A stretch of DNA of 38,943 nucleotides from Candidatus Vogelbacteria bacterium RIFOXYD1_FULL_51_18. GTDB taxonomy: Bacteria; Patescibacteriota; Minisyncoccia; Phycocordibacterales; UBA9988. The first letter of the stretch is position 1. The number at the start of each line of letters is the position of its first letter. Positions 31,835 to 38,846 of this stretch are shown piece by piece. The notes beneath the pieces were generated by a model that did not search any database, had not been told where the DNA came from, and worked only from the letters and a program-made list of their open reading frames with translations. The translations under genes were made by a program, and so were the position numbers. The DNA is taken from contig MHTL01000010.1 in the NCBI GenBank assembly GCA_001823095.1, positions 1 to 38,943 of the forward strand, in the 5' to 3' direction.

Positions 31835-31869
31835 AAAAAGCCCTCGTGCGTGAGTGAGACGCGGAGGGC
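31835..31869 (-). terminator. Terminator of the zinc-ribbon gene
   Basis: GCCCTC/GAGGGC outer stem with inner GCGT/ACGC pairing, then TTTTT on the minus strand. A smaller hairpin (ATGGAAGT-ctc-ACTTCCAT on the minus strand, 31885-31903) lies between it and the stop codon. Confidence 0.75.
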
Positions 31870-31908
31870 ACAAATGGCTCAATGATGGAAGTGAGACTTC
31901 CATTAAAC

Positions 31909-32118
31909 CTAGATTCGTAGGACCGAGGCATTCTCCGGGGTGAGAGGGAGGCGGTCAATCTGCGTGAGTTGTCCGCATGCGTCACAACATGCAAAGAGCT
32001 TCCACTCTTCCCTAACTACTTCATCCTCATATTCAGGAAAGGCACTCCCGCATACTGCGCACATCACGCCTGTGGACCATTCTCCGCCAAGCCCCCGGCA
32101 CCAATGTGTTCGGAACAT
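31909..32118 (-). CDS. Small zinc-ribbon protein
   Basis: 69 residues from the ATG at 32118, which has AGAGGG about 8 bases upstream. C20-x2-C23 and C45-x2-C48 (MCAVCGSAF ... ACCDACGQ) suggest a single zinc ribbon; the rest is polar with no membrane helix. Function unknown; such proteins bind nucleic acids or partner proteins. It has its own strong promoter and a terminator, so it is a one-gene unit downstream of the ribosomal operon. The longer frame starting at 32172 includes the promoter. Confidence 0.65.
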   Translation of the reverse strand: MFRTHWCRGLGGEWSTGVMCAVCGSAFPEYEDEVVREEWKLFACCDACGQLTQIDRLPLTPENASVLRI

Positions 32119-32160
32119 GTTTCTATCCCTCTTCTTTCTAAGGTCTGTGATTCTTTTTCT

Positions 32161-32189
32161 ATTATAGCACAAACCATAGATAGATGCAA
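32161..32189 (-). promoter_or_regulatory. Promoter of the zinc-ribbon gene
   Basis: TTGCAT (32184-32189), 17-base spacer, TGC-TATAAT (-10 at 32161-32166). Predicted leader of about 36 nt with a normal ribosome site. Confidence 0.7.
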
Positions 32190-32223
32190 ACTATCATGGG
32201 GTTCAAAAATTTGTCACGGCGGA

Positions 32224-32652
32224 TTACCGTTTGCTCCACTGCGGAGCTTTGCGGGCTTTTTTGAGGCCAAACTTGCGGCGCTCCTTTTGGCGCGAATCAG
32301 AGGTAAGGAGCTTCGCCTTCTTCAGCGCTGGCTTCATCTGCGCTTCACGCACAATGAGAGCACGAGAGAGCCCCAGCGCAACGGCATCCGCTTGCGCATG
32401 GATGCCGCCACCACGCACCCGTACGCTTACATAGTATTTTCCCGTTATTCCTTCTGTGGCGAGCGGTTTTCGCGCCGTGAGGCGCAGACCCTCGGTCTTA
32501 AAGTACTCATCTAGCGAGTGCTCATTCACCTCAAAGAACTGCTTGGCGCCCTCTCCGATGCGCACGCGCGCCACCGCCGTCTTCCGGCGCCCCACTCCCT
32601 CGCTATACCTGGTCGCTTTTATCTCCTCTCCCGTTATCTCTTTTTTTTGCAT
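32224..32652 (-). CDS. rpsI: Ribosomal protein uS9
   Basis: Small-subunit protein whose C-terminal tail reaches the P-site tRNA. 142 residues: RYSEGVGRRKTAVARVRIGE, GKYYVSVRVRGGGIHAQADA, LGLSRALI and the tail ERRKFGLKKARKAPQWSKR, including the SKR end that contacts tRNA. Starts 1 base after rplM; last gene of the operon. Confidence 0.97.
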   Translation of the reverse strand: MQKKEITGEEIKATRYSEGVGRRKTAVARVRIGEGAKQFFEVNEHSLDEYFKTEGLRLTARKPLATEGITGKYYVSVRVRGGGIHAQADAVALGLSRALIVREAQMKPALKKAKLLTSDSRQKERRKFGLKKARKAPQWSKR

Positions 32653-32653
32653 A

Positions 32654-32998
32654 TTATTTTTTGATGGTGAGATTCTTCATCATTACCGCACGCAAACGAT
32701 TCCCCGGGAGCATCCCGTACACTGCTTTCCGCAGGAGTTCCGGCGTCCCCTTGCGCGCTCGCAGGCGAGCGAGCGTCTCCTTCTTTTCCCCGCCCGGCTG
32801 GCCTGAATGACTGCGGTAGGTTTTGCCCTCTGCCCTGCGTTCGCTTATCTGTAGTTTATCTGCGTTAAGCACGGTAACTTTGTCTTGTGGGATTAACTGC
32901 CGTGCAAAGGTAGGGTGCGACTTCCCGCGCAAGAGTACGGCAACATCGCTCGCAACGCGACCTATGGTCCTCCCTTGTGCATCAATTGTGTGTTCCAT
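32654..32998 (-). CDS. rplM: Ribosomal protein uL13, short form
   Basis: Early-assembly large-subunit protein. 114 residues against about 142 in E. coli: MEHTIDAQGRTIGRVASDVA corresponds to the core WYVVDATGKTLGRLA segment, so the N-terminal 15 or so residues are missing, and it stops after the KAVYGMLPGNRLRAVMMKNL helix without the usual C-terminal tail. VTVLNADKLQIS and SHSGQPGG are conserved. Between rplQ and rpsI, 2 and 1 bases apart. Confidence 0.95.
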   Translation of the reverse strand: MEHTIDAQGRTIGRVASDVAVLLRGKSHPTFARQLIPQDKVTVLNADKLQISERRAEGKTYRSHSGQPGGEKKETLARLRARKGTPELLRKAVYGMLPGNRLRAVMMKNLTIKK

Positions 32999-33000
32999 AC

Positions 33001-33351
33001 TTATACAAATTCTATGAGCGCCATTAGACTCGCATCGCCCTCCCGCGCAGGGAGTTTGATGATGCGCGTGTAGCCGCCAGGGCGCGAAGCATATTTAGGA
33101 CTGATTTCCTCGGCAAGTTTCTTTGCTTCCCGCACGCCTCCGAGGCGGGTAACCAAGAGACGCCGTGAAGCGAGCGAGCTGTTTTTGCCGCGCGTTACCA
33201 GCTTCTCCACCAGCGGGCGGACTTCTTTTGCGCGCGCGAGTGTTGTTGTAATACGGCCCTCGTTAATCAGGTTGCGCATCAGAGAACGCAAAAATGCCGT
33301 GCGCACGTTGCGCTCCCGTCCGAATTTCCGTTTGGTGTCATGATGTCTCAT
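33001..33351 (-). CDS. rplQ: Ribosomal protein bL17
   Basis: Large-subunit protein near the exit tunnel. 116 residues: KRKFGRERNVRTAFLRSLMR, NLINEGRITTTLARAKEVRP, VEKLVTRGKN and the C-terminal GGYTRIIKLPAREGDASLMA. Follows rpoA by 6 bases, the conserved order. Confidence 0.97.
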   Translation of the reverse strand: MRHHDTKRKFGRERNVRTAFLRSLMRNLINEGRITTTLARAKEVRPLVEKLVTRGKNSSLASRRLLVTRLGGVREAKKLAEEISPKYASRPGGYTRIIKLPAREGDASLMALIEFV

Positions 33352-33357
33352 GGTGCT

Positions 33358-34326
33358 TTACTTCAGCGAGAGCCCGTAGTGCGCAAGCGTCGATTTAATC
33401 TCTTCCAGGCCCTTCTCTCCAAGGCCGGAAATTTCCAATATATCCTGCTCTTTTTTTTTGGCAAGACCAGCAATAGTGCGGATGCCCGCACCCCCGAGCG
33501 CCTTTTGTGTGCGCACGGAGAAGTTGAGATCCTCAATTTTTATCTTTGCCGGGTCAGCCGCCGAATCTGCCACATCTGCCGCAACAGACTCGTCTGCCAC
33601 AGCGGAGCGCGCCGCCTCGCTGTACGCCTCGCGCTCCTCAAAGCCGACAATCGCCTTGAGCTGATTGATCATCGTCTCAATGGAGTGTTCAAGCGCTTCG
33701 CGCGGCGTGATGATGCCATCCGTCTCAACAGAGACCTTAAGCCGGTTGTAGTCAGTGCGATTCCCCACACGCATATTCTCTACTTCATAGTGGACCTTGC
33801 GGATAGGGGTAAAAACGGCATCCAGGGCAATGGTGCCCACCTCAACCTTCTCGCGATGGAGGATTTCCTTGGGAACATATCCCAGGCCCCGCTCAACAGT
33901 AAGCTCCATGGAGAGCTCTGCGCCTTTCTCGGTAAGCGTTGCAATATGCTCCTGCAGATTCATGACAGTCACCTGCCCGGGGACCTTTAAGTCTGCGGCG
34001 CTTACTGCGCGCGCGCCCTTTACTGCAAGCGTTACCGTCTGTGACTCTTCCGTTGCAAGCTTAAAGCGGATTTTCTTGAGATTGAGGATAATAGCAATGA
34101 CATCCTCTTTTACTCCCGAAATGGTGGAAAACTCGTGGTTCACCCCGTCAATCTTCACCGCAGTCACTGCGGCGCCGGGAAGGGACGAGAGGATGATACG
34201 GCGCAGAGAATTGCCCAGCGTATGTCCGTAGCCCGGGTAGAGCCCCTCAATCTCATAGACGCCAACATTCCCTTCCTCGAGAATAACCCGAGGACGTGAC
34301 GGCATGATGATGGAAAATTCTGACAT
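33358..34326 (-). CDS. rpoA: RNA polymerase alpha subunit
   Basis: 322 residues. N-terminal domain: VYEIEGLYPGYGHTLGNSLR, RIILSSLPGAAVTAVKIDG, FSTISGVKEDVIAIILNLKK (assembly and beta contacts); a linker rich in Ala/Asp/Ser (about 235-255); and a C-terminal domain with IEDLNFSVRTQKALGGAGIR and ILEISGLGEKGLEEIKSTLA, the DNA- and activator-binding part. All domains are complete. Confidence 0.98.
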   Translation of the reverse strand: MSEFSIIMPSRPRVILEEGNVGVYEIEGLYPGYGHTLGNSLRRIILSSLPGAAVTAVKIDGVNHEFSTISGVKEDVIAIILNLKKIRFKLATEESQTVTLAVKGARAVSAADLKVPGQVTVMNLQEHIATLTEKGAELSMELTVERGLGYVPKEILHREKVEVGTIALDAVFTPIRKVHYEVENMRVGNRTDYNRLKVSVETDGIITPREALEHSIETMINQLKAIVGFEEREAYSEAARSAVADESVAADVADSAADPAKIKIEDLNFSVRTQKALGGAGIRTIAGLAKKKEQDILEISGLGEKGLEEIKSTLAHYGLSLK

Positions 34327-34352
34327 AGATGTTTTTAGTATGCTAGTAACGT

Positions 34353-34964
34353 TTATACACGACTATAAAACTCTATAATGGTGCCGAATTTGATGTTTGC
34401 TTCCATCTGTCCCGCTCCCGGGGCACCGCTTACTTTCCCGCTTAAAGTCCCGTAGTCAACACCGAGCCACTCTGGAGGAGCGTAGCCCTTGTTGCGCTCT
34501 TCAATATTTTTAAATAGGCCGCTCTCCGTGCTCCCTGCGCGCGCAGCAATCACGTCACCCTGCCGCACCTGGTAGGAAGGGATGCTCATCCGCCTGCCGT
34601 TTATCGTGATATGCCCATGGGCAATTATCTGCCGCGCAAAGCGGCGCGATGGCACCAGTCCAAGTCGAAACACCACATTGTCCAAGCGCGACTCCAAGAG
34701 CTTATAGAGATAGAGCGAAGGGTTCTCCTTCCCTGCGGTTTGGGACTGCTTCACGTAGCGGGAGAACTGTCGCTCCGTCATGCAGTATGAATAGCGCGCC
34801 TTCTGTTTTTCCAAAAGCTGCAGCCCGTATTCTGTTTTAGGGCGCGGGGGGCGTTTGGTAGAACGGCGTTTAGTCCCCGAGATGGCAAACTTGGTCGTCT
34901 GACACTTGGGGAAGATGCGGTCGCCGACCATACGGCATATTTTGTACTGTGGTCCGAGCTTCAT
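34353..34964 (-). CDS. rpsD: Ribosomal protein uS4
   Basis: Primary 16S-binding protein. 203 residues: KLGPQYKICRMVGDRIFPKC (partial zinc-type N-terminus), GLQLLEKQKARYSYCMTERQ, LESRLDNVVFRLGLVPSRRF, RQIIAHGHITINGRRMSIPS (S4 RNA-binding domain), and the C-terminus EFYSRV. Starts 2 bases after rpsK; 26 bases to rpoA. Confidence 0.97.
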   Translation of the reverse strand: MKLGPQYKICRMVGDRIFPKCQTTKFAISGTKRRSTKRPPRPKTEYGLQLLEKQKARYSYCMTERQFSRYVKQSQTAGKENPSLYLYKLLESRLDNVVFRLGLVPSRRFARQIIAHGHITINGRRMSIPSYQVRQGDVIAARAGSTESGLFKNIEERNKGYAPPEWLGVDYGTLSGKVSGAPGAGQMEANIKFGTIIEFYSRV

Positions 34965-34966
34965 AA

Positions 34967-35401
34967 TTATACTCTGCGAGGCTTCTCCGGTCGCGGCCCG
35001 TTATGGGGAACCGGGGTTTTATCCTTAATTGAATTAATGCTAAACCCTCGTGAGGCAAAAGCGCGCATCGCCGATTCGCGACCCGACCCGACTCCCCTGA
35101 TTACCACGTCAATTTCCTTGAGACCCATGCCTTCCGCCTTCTCTGCCAGGAGCTCTCCGACTTTTGCGGCCGCAAATGGCGTCCCCTTCTTGGCGCCTTT
35201 AAAGCCGAGACTTCCCGACGAAGACCAGAGCACCGGATTGCCTTTCCCGTCGCAGAGGAGCACCTTGGTATTGTTGTACGTTGCTTCAATACTTAAAATA
35301 CCGTGCTCCATTTTGCGCCGCGGTAGTTTGGCCGCCGCGCGTGTCTGTGCGCCTTCGCCGGCTCCTTCAGTCCCTTTTTTTACAATTCGCTTCTTTCCCA
35401 T
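34967..35401 (-). CDS. rpsK: Ribosomal protein uS11
   Basis: Platform protein of the small subunit. 144 residues from MGKKRIVKKGTEGAGEGAQT, a basic Gly/Ala N-terminal extension, then GILSIEATYNNTKVLLCDGK, SSSGSLGFKGAKKGTPFAAA, DVVIRGVGSGRESAMRAFAS and DKTPVPHNGPRPEKPRRV. The longer frame beginning at 35668 runs through rpsM and is not used. Confidence 0.97.
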   Translation of the reverse strand: MGKKRIVKKGTEGAGEGAQTRAAAKLPRRKMEHGILSIEATYNNTKVLLCDGKGNPVLWSSSGSLGFKGAKKGTPFAAAKVGELLAEKAEGMGLKEIDVVIRGVGSGRESAMRAFASRGFSINSIKDKTPVPHNGPRPEKPRRV

Positions 35402-35426
35402 GAGTATGTATAGTGAGCTTGTTGGA

Positions 35427-35810
35427 CTATTTCTTTTCAAGCTTCTTGCGTCCGGAGCCCATCGTCTTGCGCACATTGCCGCGACCCGTCCGTGAGTTAG
35501 TCTTGGTGCGCTGACCGCGTGCGGGAAGATTTTTCGCGTGGCGCGTGCCTCGGTAGCTTCTAATGTCTTTAAGGCGCCGGATGTGCGCCGCAACTTCACG
35601 CTTGAGATCGCCTTCAATCTTGAGCTTCCCTTCAATAATCTTTCTGATGCGTTGCTCGTCTCCCGCATTCACCTCTTTAGGTTTAATTCCATAGTGCATT
35701 CCCGCTTCATCAATAATGCGCCGCGCAAGCGGGCGCCCAATCCCGTAGATTGCAGTAAGGGCAATCTCCAAGCGCTTCCCATCCGGTATGGTGATTCCCG
35801 AGATACGCAT
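35427..35810 (-). CDS. rpsM: Ribosomal protein uS13
   Basis: Small-subunit head protein contacting P-site tRNA. 127 residues: MRISGITIPDGKRLEIALTA, IYGIGRPLARRIIDEAG, LKREVAAHIRRLKDIRSYRG and the basic tail GQRTKTNSRTGRGNVRKTMG. The ATG at 35810 is set by homology; it follows the rpmJ stop by 1 base. Confidence 0.97.
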   Translation of the reverse strand: MRISGITIPDGKRLEIALTAIYGIGRPLARRIIDEAGMHYGIKPKEVNAGDEQRIRKIIEGKLKIEGDLKREVAAHIRRLKDIRSYRGTRHAKNLPARGQRTKTNSRTGRGNVRKTMGSGRKKLEKK

Positions 35811-35811
35811 A

Positions 35812-35928
35812 TTATCCTTGCCTCTGCTTATGACTCGGCTTTGCGCTACAAATAACATACAGCCGCCCCTTGCGTCTGACTGTCTTGCACCGCGCACAAC
35901 GCGGTTTTACCGATGAGCGTACGTTCAT
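35812..35928 (-). CDS. rpmJ: Ribosomal protein bL36
   Basis: 38-residue zinc-binding large-subunit protein: [20 protein letters not shown], then [18 protein letters not shown]. Zinc ligands C11, C14, C27 and H33 are all present. It sits in its conserved place between infA and rpsM, 10 bases after infA and 1 base before rpsM. Confidence 0.96.
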   Translation of the reverse strand: MNVRSSVKPRCARCKTVRRKGRLYVICSAKPSHKQRQG

Positions 35929-35938
35929 AAATAAACTG

Positions 35939-36163
35939 TTATTGCCGCCTGGTGATGCGTCCCTTCTCGCCGTAAGGGTCTAGGAGCACCTCTACCCGAT
36001 CCCCGATAAGCACGCGGATGCGGTTAATGCGCATCCGTCCCGAGAGGTAGGCGAGTACCTCCTTGCCGCCCTCGCCCTCAAGCTGCACGCGAAAAATTGT
36101 GTTTGGCAGAGCCTCTAAGACAGTGCCAGCCACGGTGGCCCCATTGTTCCTCTCTTCATTCAT
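35939..36163 (-). CDS. infA: Translation initiation factor IF-1
   Basis: OB-fold factor binding the A site of the small subunit. 74 residues from the ATG at 36163: [40 protein letters not shown] and [21 protein letters not shown] codons two positions upstream are open but unneeded. First gene of the operon running to rpsI; the promoter lies directly upstream. Confidence 0.96.
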   Translation of the reverse strand: MNEERNNGATVAGTVLEALPNTIFRVQLEGEGGKEVLAYLSGRMRINRIRVLIGDRVEVLLDPYGEKGRITRRQ

Positions 36164-36181
36164 CAACAAGCTACCCTGCGA

Positions 36182-36209
36182 ATAGTATCACAGCTCTTAT
36201 AATAGTCAA
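36182..36209 (-). promoter_or_regulatory. Promoter of the infA-rpsI operon
   Basis: TTGACT (36204-36209), 16-base spacer, TGA-TACTAT (-10 at 36182-36187), about 18 bases before the infA ATG. The -35 box abuts the stop of the upstream gene. Confidence 0.6.
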
Positions 36210-36211
36210 AT

Positions 36212-37498
36212 TTATGAGCCTCTGGCATGCTCAATGAAGATTTTTTCCTTGTCGGTCGGGAAGTTCCCCACCCAGGAGGGAGAGAAGCTGACCTCTGCCC
36301 GCTTGATTGAGGGGTAGGCTGCAAATACGCTCCCGTAGTCGCGTTTCGTCTTCCCCGCAAGGCGTGTTTTGAGCTCCCCCTCGTCAAAAGTATACACGAT
36401 GCTTGTGTTGCCGCGGATGCTGAAAGAGAAGTCGGCGCTCCCACCCGGATTGACACTGTCCTTGCTTAAAATGCGTATTTCAAGCGCGTCGGGGTTCACG
36501 ATGTCCACAGGTGAGCCGTCATAGTCGGGTATTCCCGCTTCGGCGATTGCGCGCGCAAGGTCGGCTCTTTTAAGGGCAATAACCGTCATAGAGCCCTTGA
36601 TGCGCAACTCTGCTTCTGTCTCGCTACTCTTCTCCCCGATGTCCTCGGTAAATGAAGTAAATTGCCCGTCAGGAAAACTGATAAATTCGGCCGGAAGCTC
36701 AGCCTTCGCTTTCTTTTCTAGGCGCGCGGAGAGTGTGCTTTGCGACCCTGTACGCACCCGTGCGCGGTCCGCTTCGGCCACGACCCGCGTGCGCCCCACA
36801 AACCCTCCCGTCATATCGGTCTTTGATTTTGCGTATATCTTGCTAAAACGGGCATCCCCTTTAAGGCCGGGAACCGTAAAGTCCACCTTGCCGATAGTAT
36901 AGGTATCGCCCGGCTGGTCCGCGTTTACCGTCACCTCTACGGAGCCGGGCACGGACTCTTCTCCGGAGCTTCGCTTCCCGGGAATCACGATGGCATCGGG
37001 AATACGGTATATTTTCCCGTCAGGAGTCTCAAAGCGCGTGTTGGCAATGAGCCGCTCTGGCTTCTCGCTGAAGTCGTTATAGACCGTAATTTTCCCGCTC
37101 GCTTTGCGCTCCACATTCTGGGTTCCAGTAGAAGGAACCATCGCTGATTCCATGTCTTCAAAGGTGAATGTTTCAAAGGAGAGCGTCGTGCTTGCATTTA
37201 TTCCACCGCGGCTTGCGCTCATGTTCCCGTCAACGGCAACCACATTCTCCTTGGGAGTAACGGTCACCGTTGCGGTTGCAAAAGACTGGGAGAACACGTA
37301 GCCGCTCCCGCCAAGCACAAGAATTATAATGATGATTGCGGGAATCTTCCACGGGATGCGCTTGGGTCTGAAGCGCGTCCCCGTGCCAACTGGCCCGCGG
37401 TGGCCGCCTTCGTCGTAACTTATCACCCGAGAAATCTCTTTTGCCTCGCCCTTGGGGAGGAGCTCCCGGAGGCTGCGTTTAATGCCTAAATCGCTCAT
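36212..37498 (-). CDS. Single-helix membrane protein with baseplate-J-like outer domain
   Basis: 428 residues. Cytoplasmic N-terminus (1-48) with IKRSLRELLPKGEAKEIS, one helix (about 51-70, IPAIIIIILVLGGSGYVF), then an outer beta-rich domain: KASGKITVYNDFSEKPERLI, NTRFETPDGKIYRIPDAIVI, SVEVTVNADQPGDTYTIGKV. The latter pattern resembles the gp47/baseplate-J-like fold that annotation often assigns to such CPR proteins. The ELLP segment recalls the cytoplasmic INLLP motif by which PilN binds PilM. Its ATG overlaps the stop of the actin-like gene by 4 bases (ATGA), so the two products are made together. Function unknown. Confidence 0.75.
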   Translation of the reverse strand: MSDLGIKRSLRELLPKGEAKEISRVISYDEGGHRGPVGTGTRFRPKRIPWKIPAIIIIILVLGGSGYVFSQSFATATVTVTPKENVVAVDGNMSASRGGINASTTLSFETFTFEDMESAMVPSTGTQNVERKASGKITVYNDFSEKPERLIANTRFETPDGKIYRIPDAIVIPGKRSSGEESVPGSVEVTVNADQPGDTYTIGKVDFTVPGLKGDARFSKIYAKSKTDMTGGFVGRTRVVAEADRARVRTGSQSTLSARLEKKAKAELPAEFISFPDGQFTSFTEDIGEKSSETEAELRIKGSMTVIALKRADLARAIAEAGIPDYDGSPVDIVNPDALEIRILSKDSVNPGGSADFSFSIRGNTSIVYTFDEGELKTRLAGKTKRDYGSVFAAYPSIKRAEVSFSPSWVGNFPTDKEKIFIEHARGS

Positions 37499-38694
37499 AG
37501 ATGCGTATTACTTGCTAAGAATGGTTCGCCGTGGCGAACTTCGTCTATACTAGCACAAAAGTGGGCAAAAAGCATCAGCCGCGAGTCTCCATAGGCGCCT
37601 CCTTCTCGCAGTGTCTGTACTGATTCCCTCGTGGGACACTGCATCGTAATGGTGCGGAGAGCATCGCTGAAGGTAAAGCCCATGAGTGTCGGGTCATTGA
37701 GAGAATCGACGCCAAGTGCGAGGAGCGCCGGCTCGTCGCTTACTAAATACACCGTCTCGGGGACAAAGCGGCTTTTAAGAATTGCTTGTGCGGCGGCGTT
37801 AAATTCTCGTGACCACTCGTTGACGATGGGCGCAGTAACAGCGGGGAGCATCGCGGCAAGCTGGGGCGGCGCTGTGGATGGATCGCGCAAGAAAAGAAGC
37901 GCGGGCAAGGGCGGCACATTAAGCGCGCGGGCGATTCGCTCCATTACGGAGCGCTTGCCGAGAGCTATTGTGTTCTCGGCAATTAAGAGTCCGTGCCAAA
38001 TAGTTGAAATTGTTGAGTTTGTGTCGCCGATTGCCACGGTGAGAAAATTTTTTGGGCCTGCAGGGTACGCATGGAGGATACCGCGAGACAAGGCCGCCCC
38101 TGAAGCATAGTACTCAAACTCCGTGCGTGAAGAAAAGAGTTTGGAGACTGCTGGCGCAAGCGCCTCCGCGAGCCCGCGGGCTGCTGACACGCTCATGGCA
38201 AGTGAGATACTGCGGGCCTGCGTGCCGACGGGCGTGTCAACGCTGTAGCCGTTGACGTGTACCCACTCTACGGTAAAGAGTAAAGGGAAAGACACAGAGT
38301 CCGGCTCATCCTTTTTAAAAGAAGCGAAGGCCTCGTCCATAAGCTCGTGTATGAGCTCTTTAACAATGAGCGTATCCTTATCAAAAGCGCGCTCGCATAT
38401 GTAAAGATGTGAGGCGCCGTGCGGCGGCGCAAAAAATACGCGCAGATGTTTGAGGTCCGGACTCCCGAGCTTAAGCTTATTGAGTGCGTTGGTGAGCGCT
38501 TCTCTCGGAATATGAGGCGCCTCTGCTTGCGGCATATCGAGTGGGAAGTCGTAGCGTACAGAGACGCTGTGTCGCGGCAGGAGCGTCCCCTGCCCTTCAG
38601 AGTAGACAAGCAAACTGGCGCCAATGCTCCCACCAGTGATATCAAGCACGCCAACAGGCGCCTTGTTCTGCGGCGTCTGTGAGAAGAATGACAT
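37495..38694 (-). CDS. Actin-like (FtsA/PilM-type) ATPase-fold protein
   Basis: 399 residues, soluble. Two glycine/Asp motifs fit the actin-like fold: VGVLDITGGSIGASLLV (phosphate-1, D18) and FLTVAIGDTNSTISTIW (phosphate-2 region). The second lacks the usual DxGxGT pattern, so nucleotide binding may be altered. Helical segment ELIHELMDEAFASFKK and a strand-rich C-terminus follow. PilM is the closest functional type given the coupled membrane partner. The last residues DEVRHGEPF are encoded across a 16-bp palindrome. Likely leaderless start. Confidence 0.7.
   Translation of the reverse strand: MSFFSQTPQNKAPVGVLDITGGSIGASLLVYSEGQGTLLPRHSVSVRYDFPLDMPQAEAPHIPREALTNALNKLKLGSPDLKHLRVFFAPPHGASHLYICERAFDKDTLIVKELIHELMDEAFASFKKDEPDSVSFPLLFTVEWVHVNGYSVDTPVGTQARSISLAMSVSAARGLAEALAPAVSKLFSSRTEFEYYASGAALSRGILHAYPAGPKNFLTVAIGDTNSTISTIWHGLLIAENTIALGKRSVMERIARALNVPPLPALLFLRDPSTAPPQLAAMLPAVTAPIVNEWSREFNAAAQAILKSRFVPETVYLVSDEPALLALGVDSLNDPTLMGFTFSDALRTITMQCPTRESVQTLREGGAYGDSRLMLFAHFCASIDEVRHGEPFLASNTHL
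37524..37539. repeat. 16-bp palindrome in the 3' end of the actin-like gene
   Basis: GTTCGCC-GT-GGCGAAC. Shares the CGCC-NN-GGCG core with the palindromes at 13604 and 13821; a degenerate relative (GTTCGCTGTGGCGGAC) lies at 38729-38744. Confidence 0.65.
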
Positions 38695-38803
38695 GGGAGT
38701 AGTATAGCATTTTGCAAATACAAAACCCGTTCGCTGTGGCGGACGAGATCAAAATCCCTGCGGCAGAGACCGCAGGGAAACGAGTTGTATTACTGAAGAA
38801 CAT
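38642..38803 (-). CDS. Possible 53-residue leader ORF overlapping the actin-like gene start
   Basis: ATG at 38803 preceded by AAGGTG at ribosome-site spacing; product begins MFFSNTTRFPAVSAAGILIS and ends inside the actin-like gene in another frame. It lies just after a good promoter but includes a hairpin and degenerate palindrome. It may only be a repeat-derived frame. Confidence 0.25.
   Translation of the reverse strand: MFFSNTTRFPAVSAAGILISSATANGFCICKMLYYSHVILLTDAAEQGACWRA
38701..38709 (-). promoter_or_regulatory. Extended -10 element of the actin-like gene
   Basis: TGC-TATACT on the minus strand, ending 6 bases before the ATG at 38694; leaderless start expected. Confidence 0.55.
38755..38778 (-). 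terminator. Hairpin, possible weak terminator
   Basis: TCCCTGCGG pairs with CCGCAGGGA (9 bp, 6-nt loop), then ATTTTG on the minus strand. It stands about 35 nt after the predicted start at 38812. Confidence 0.5.
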
Positions 38804-38817
38804 ATTCACCTTGTTTT

Positions 38818-38846
38818 ATTGTACCACAAACTATCTTGATACACAA
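38818..38846 (-). promoter_or_regulatory. Promoter upstream of the actin-like gene
   Basis: TTGTGT (38841-38846), 17-base spacer, TGG-TACAAT (-10 at 38818-38823). To its right (38847-38943) I see no gene I can support, only a lone TTAGCACTC half-site at 38862-38870. Confidence 0.5.
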
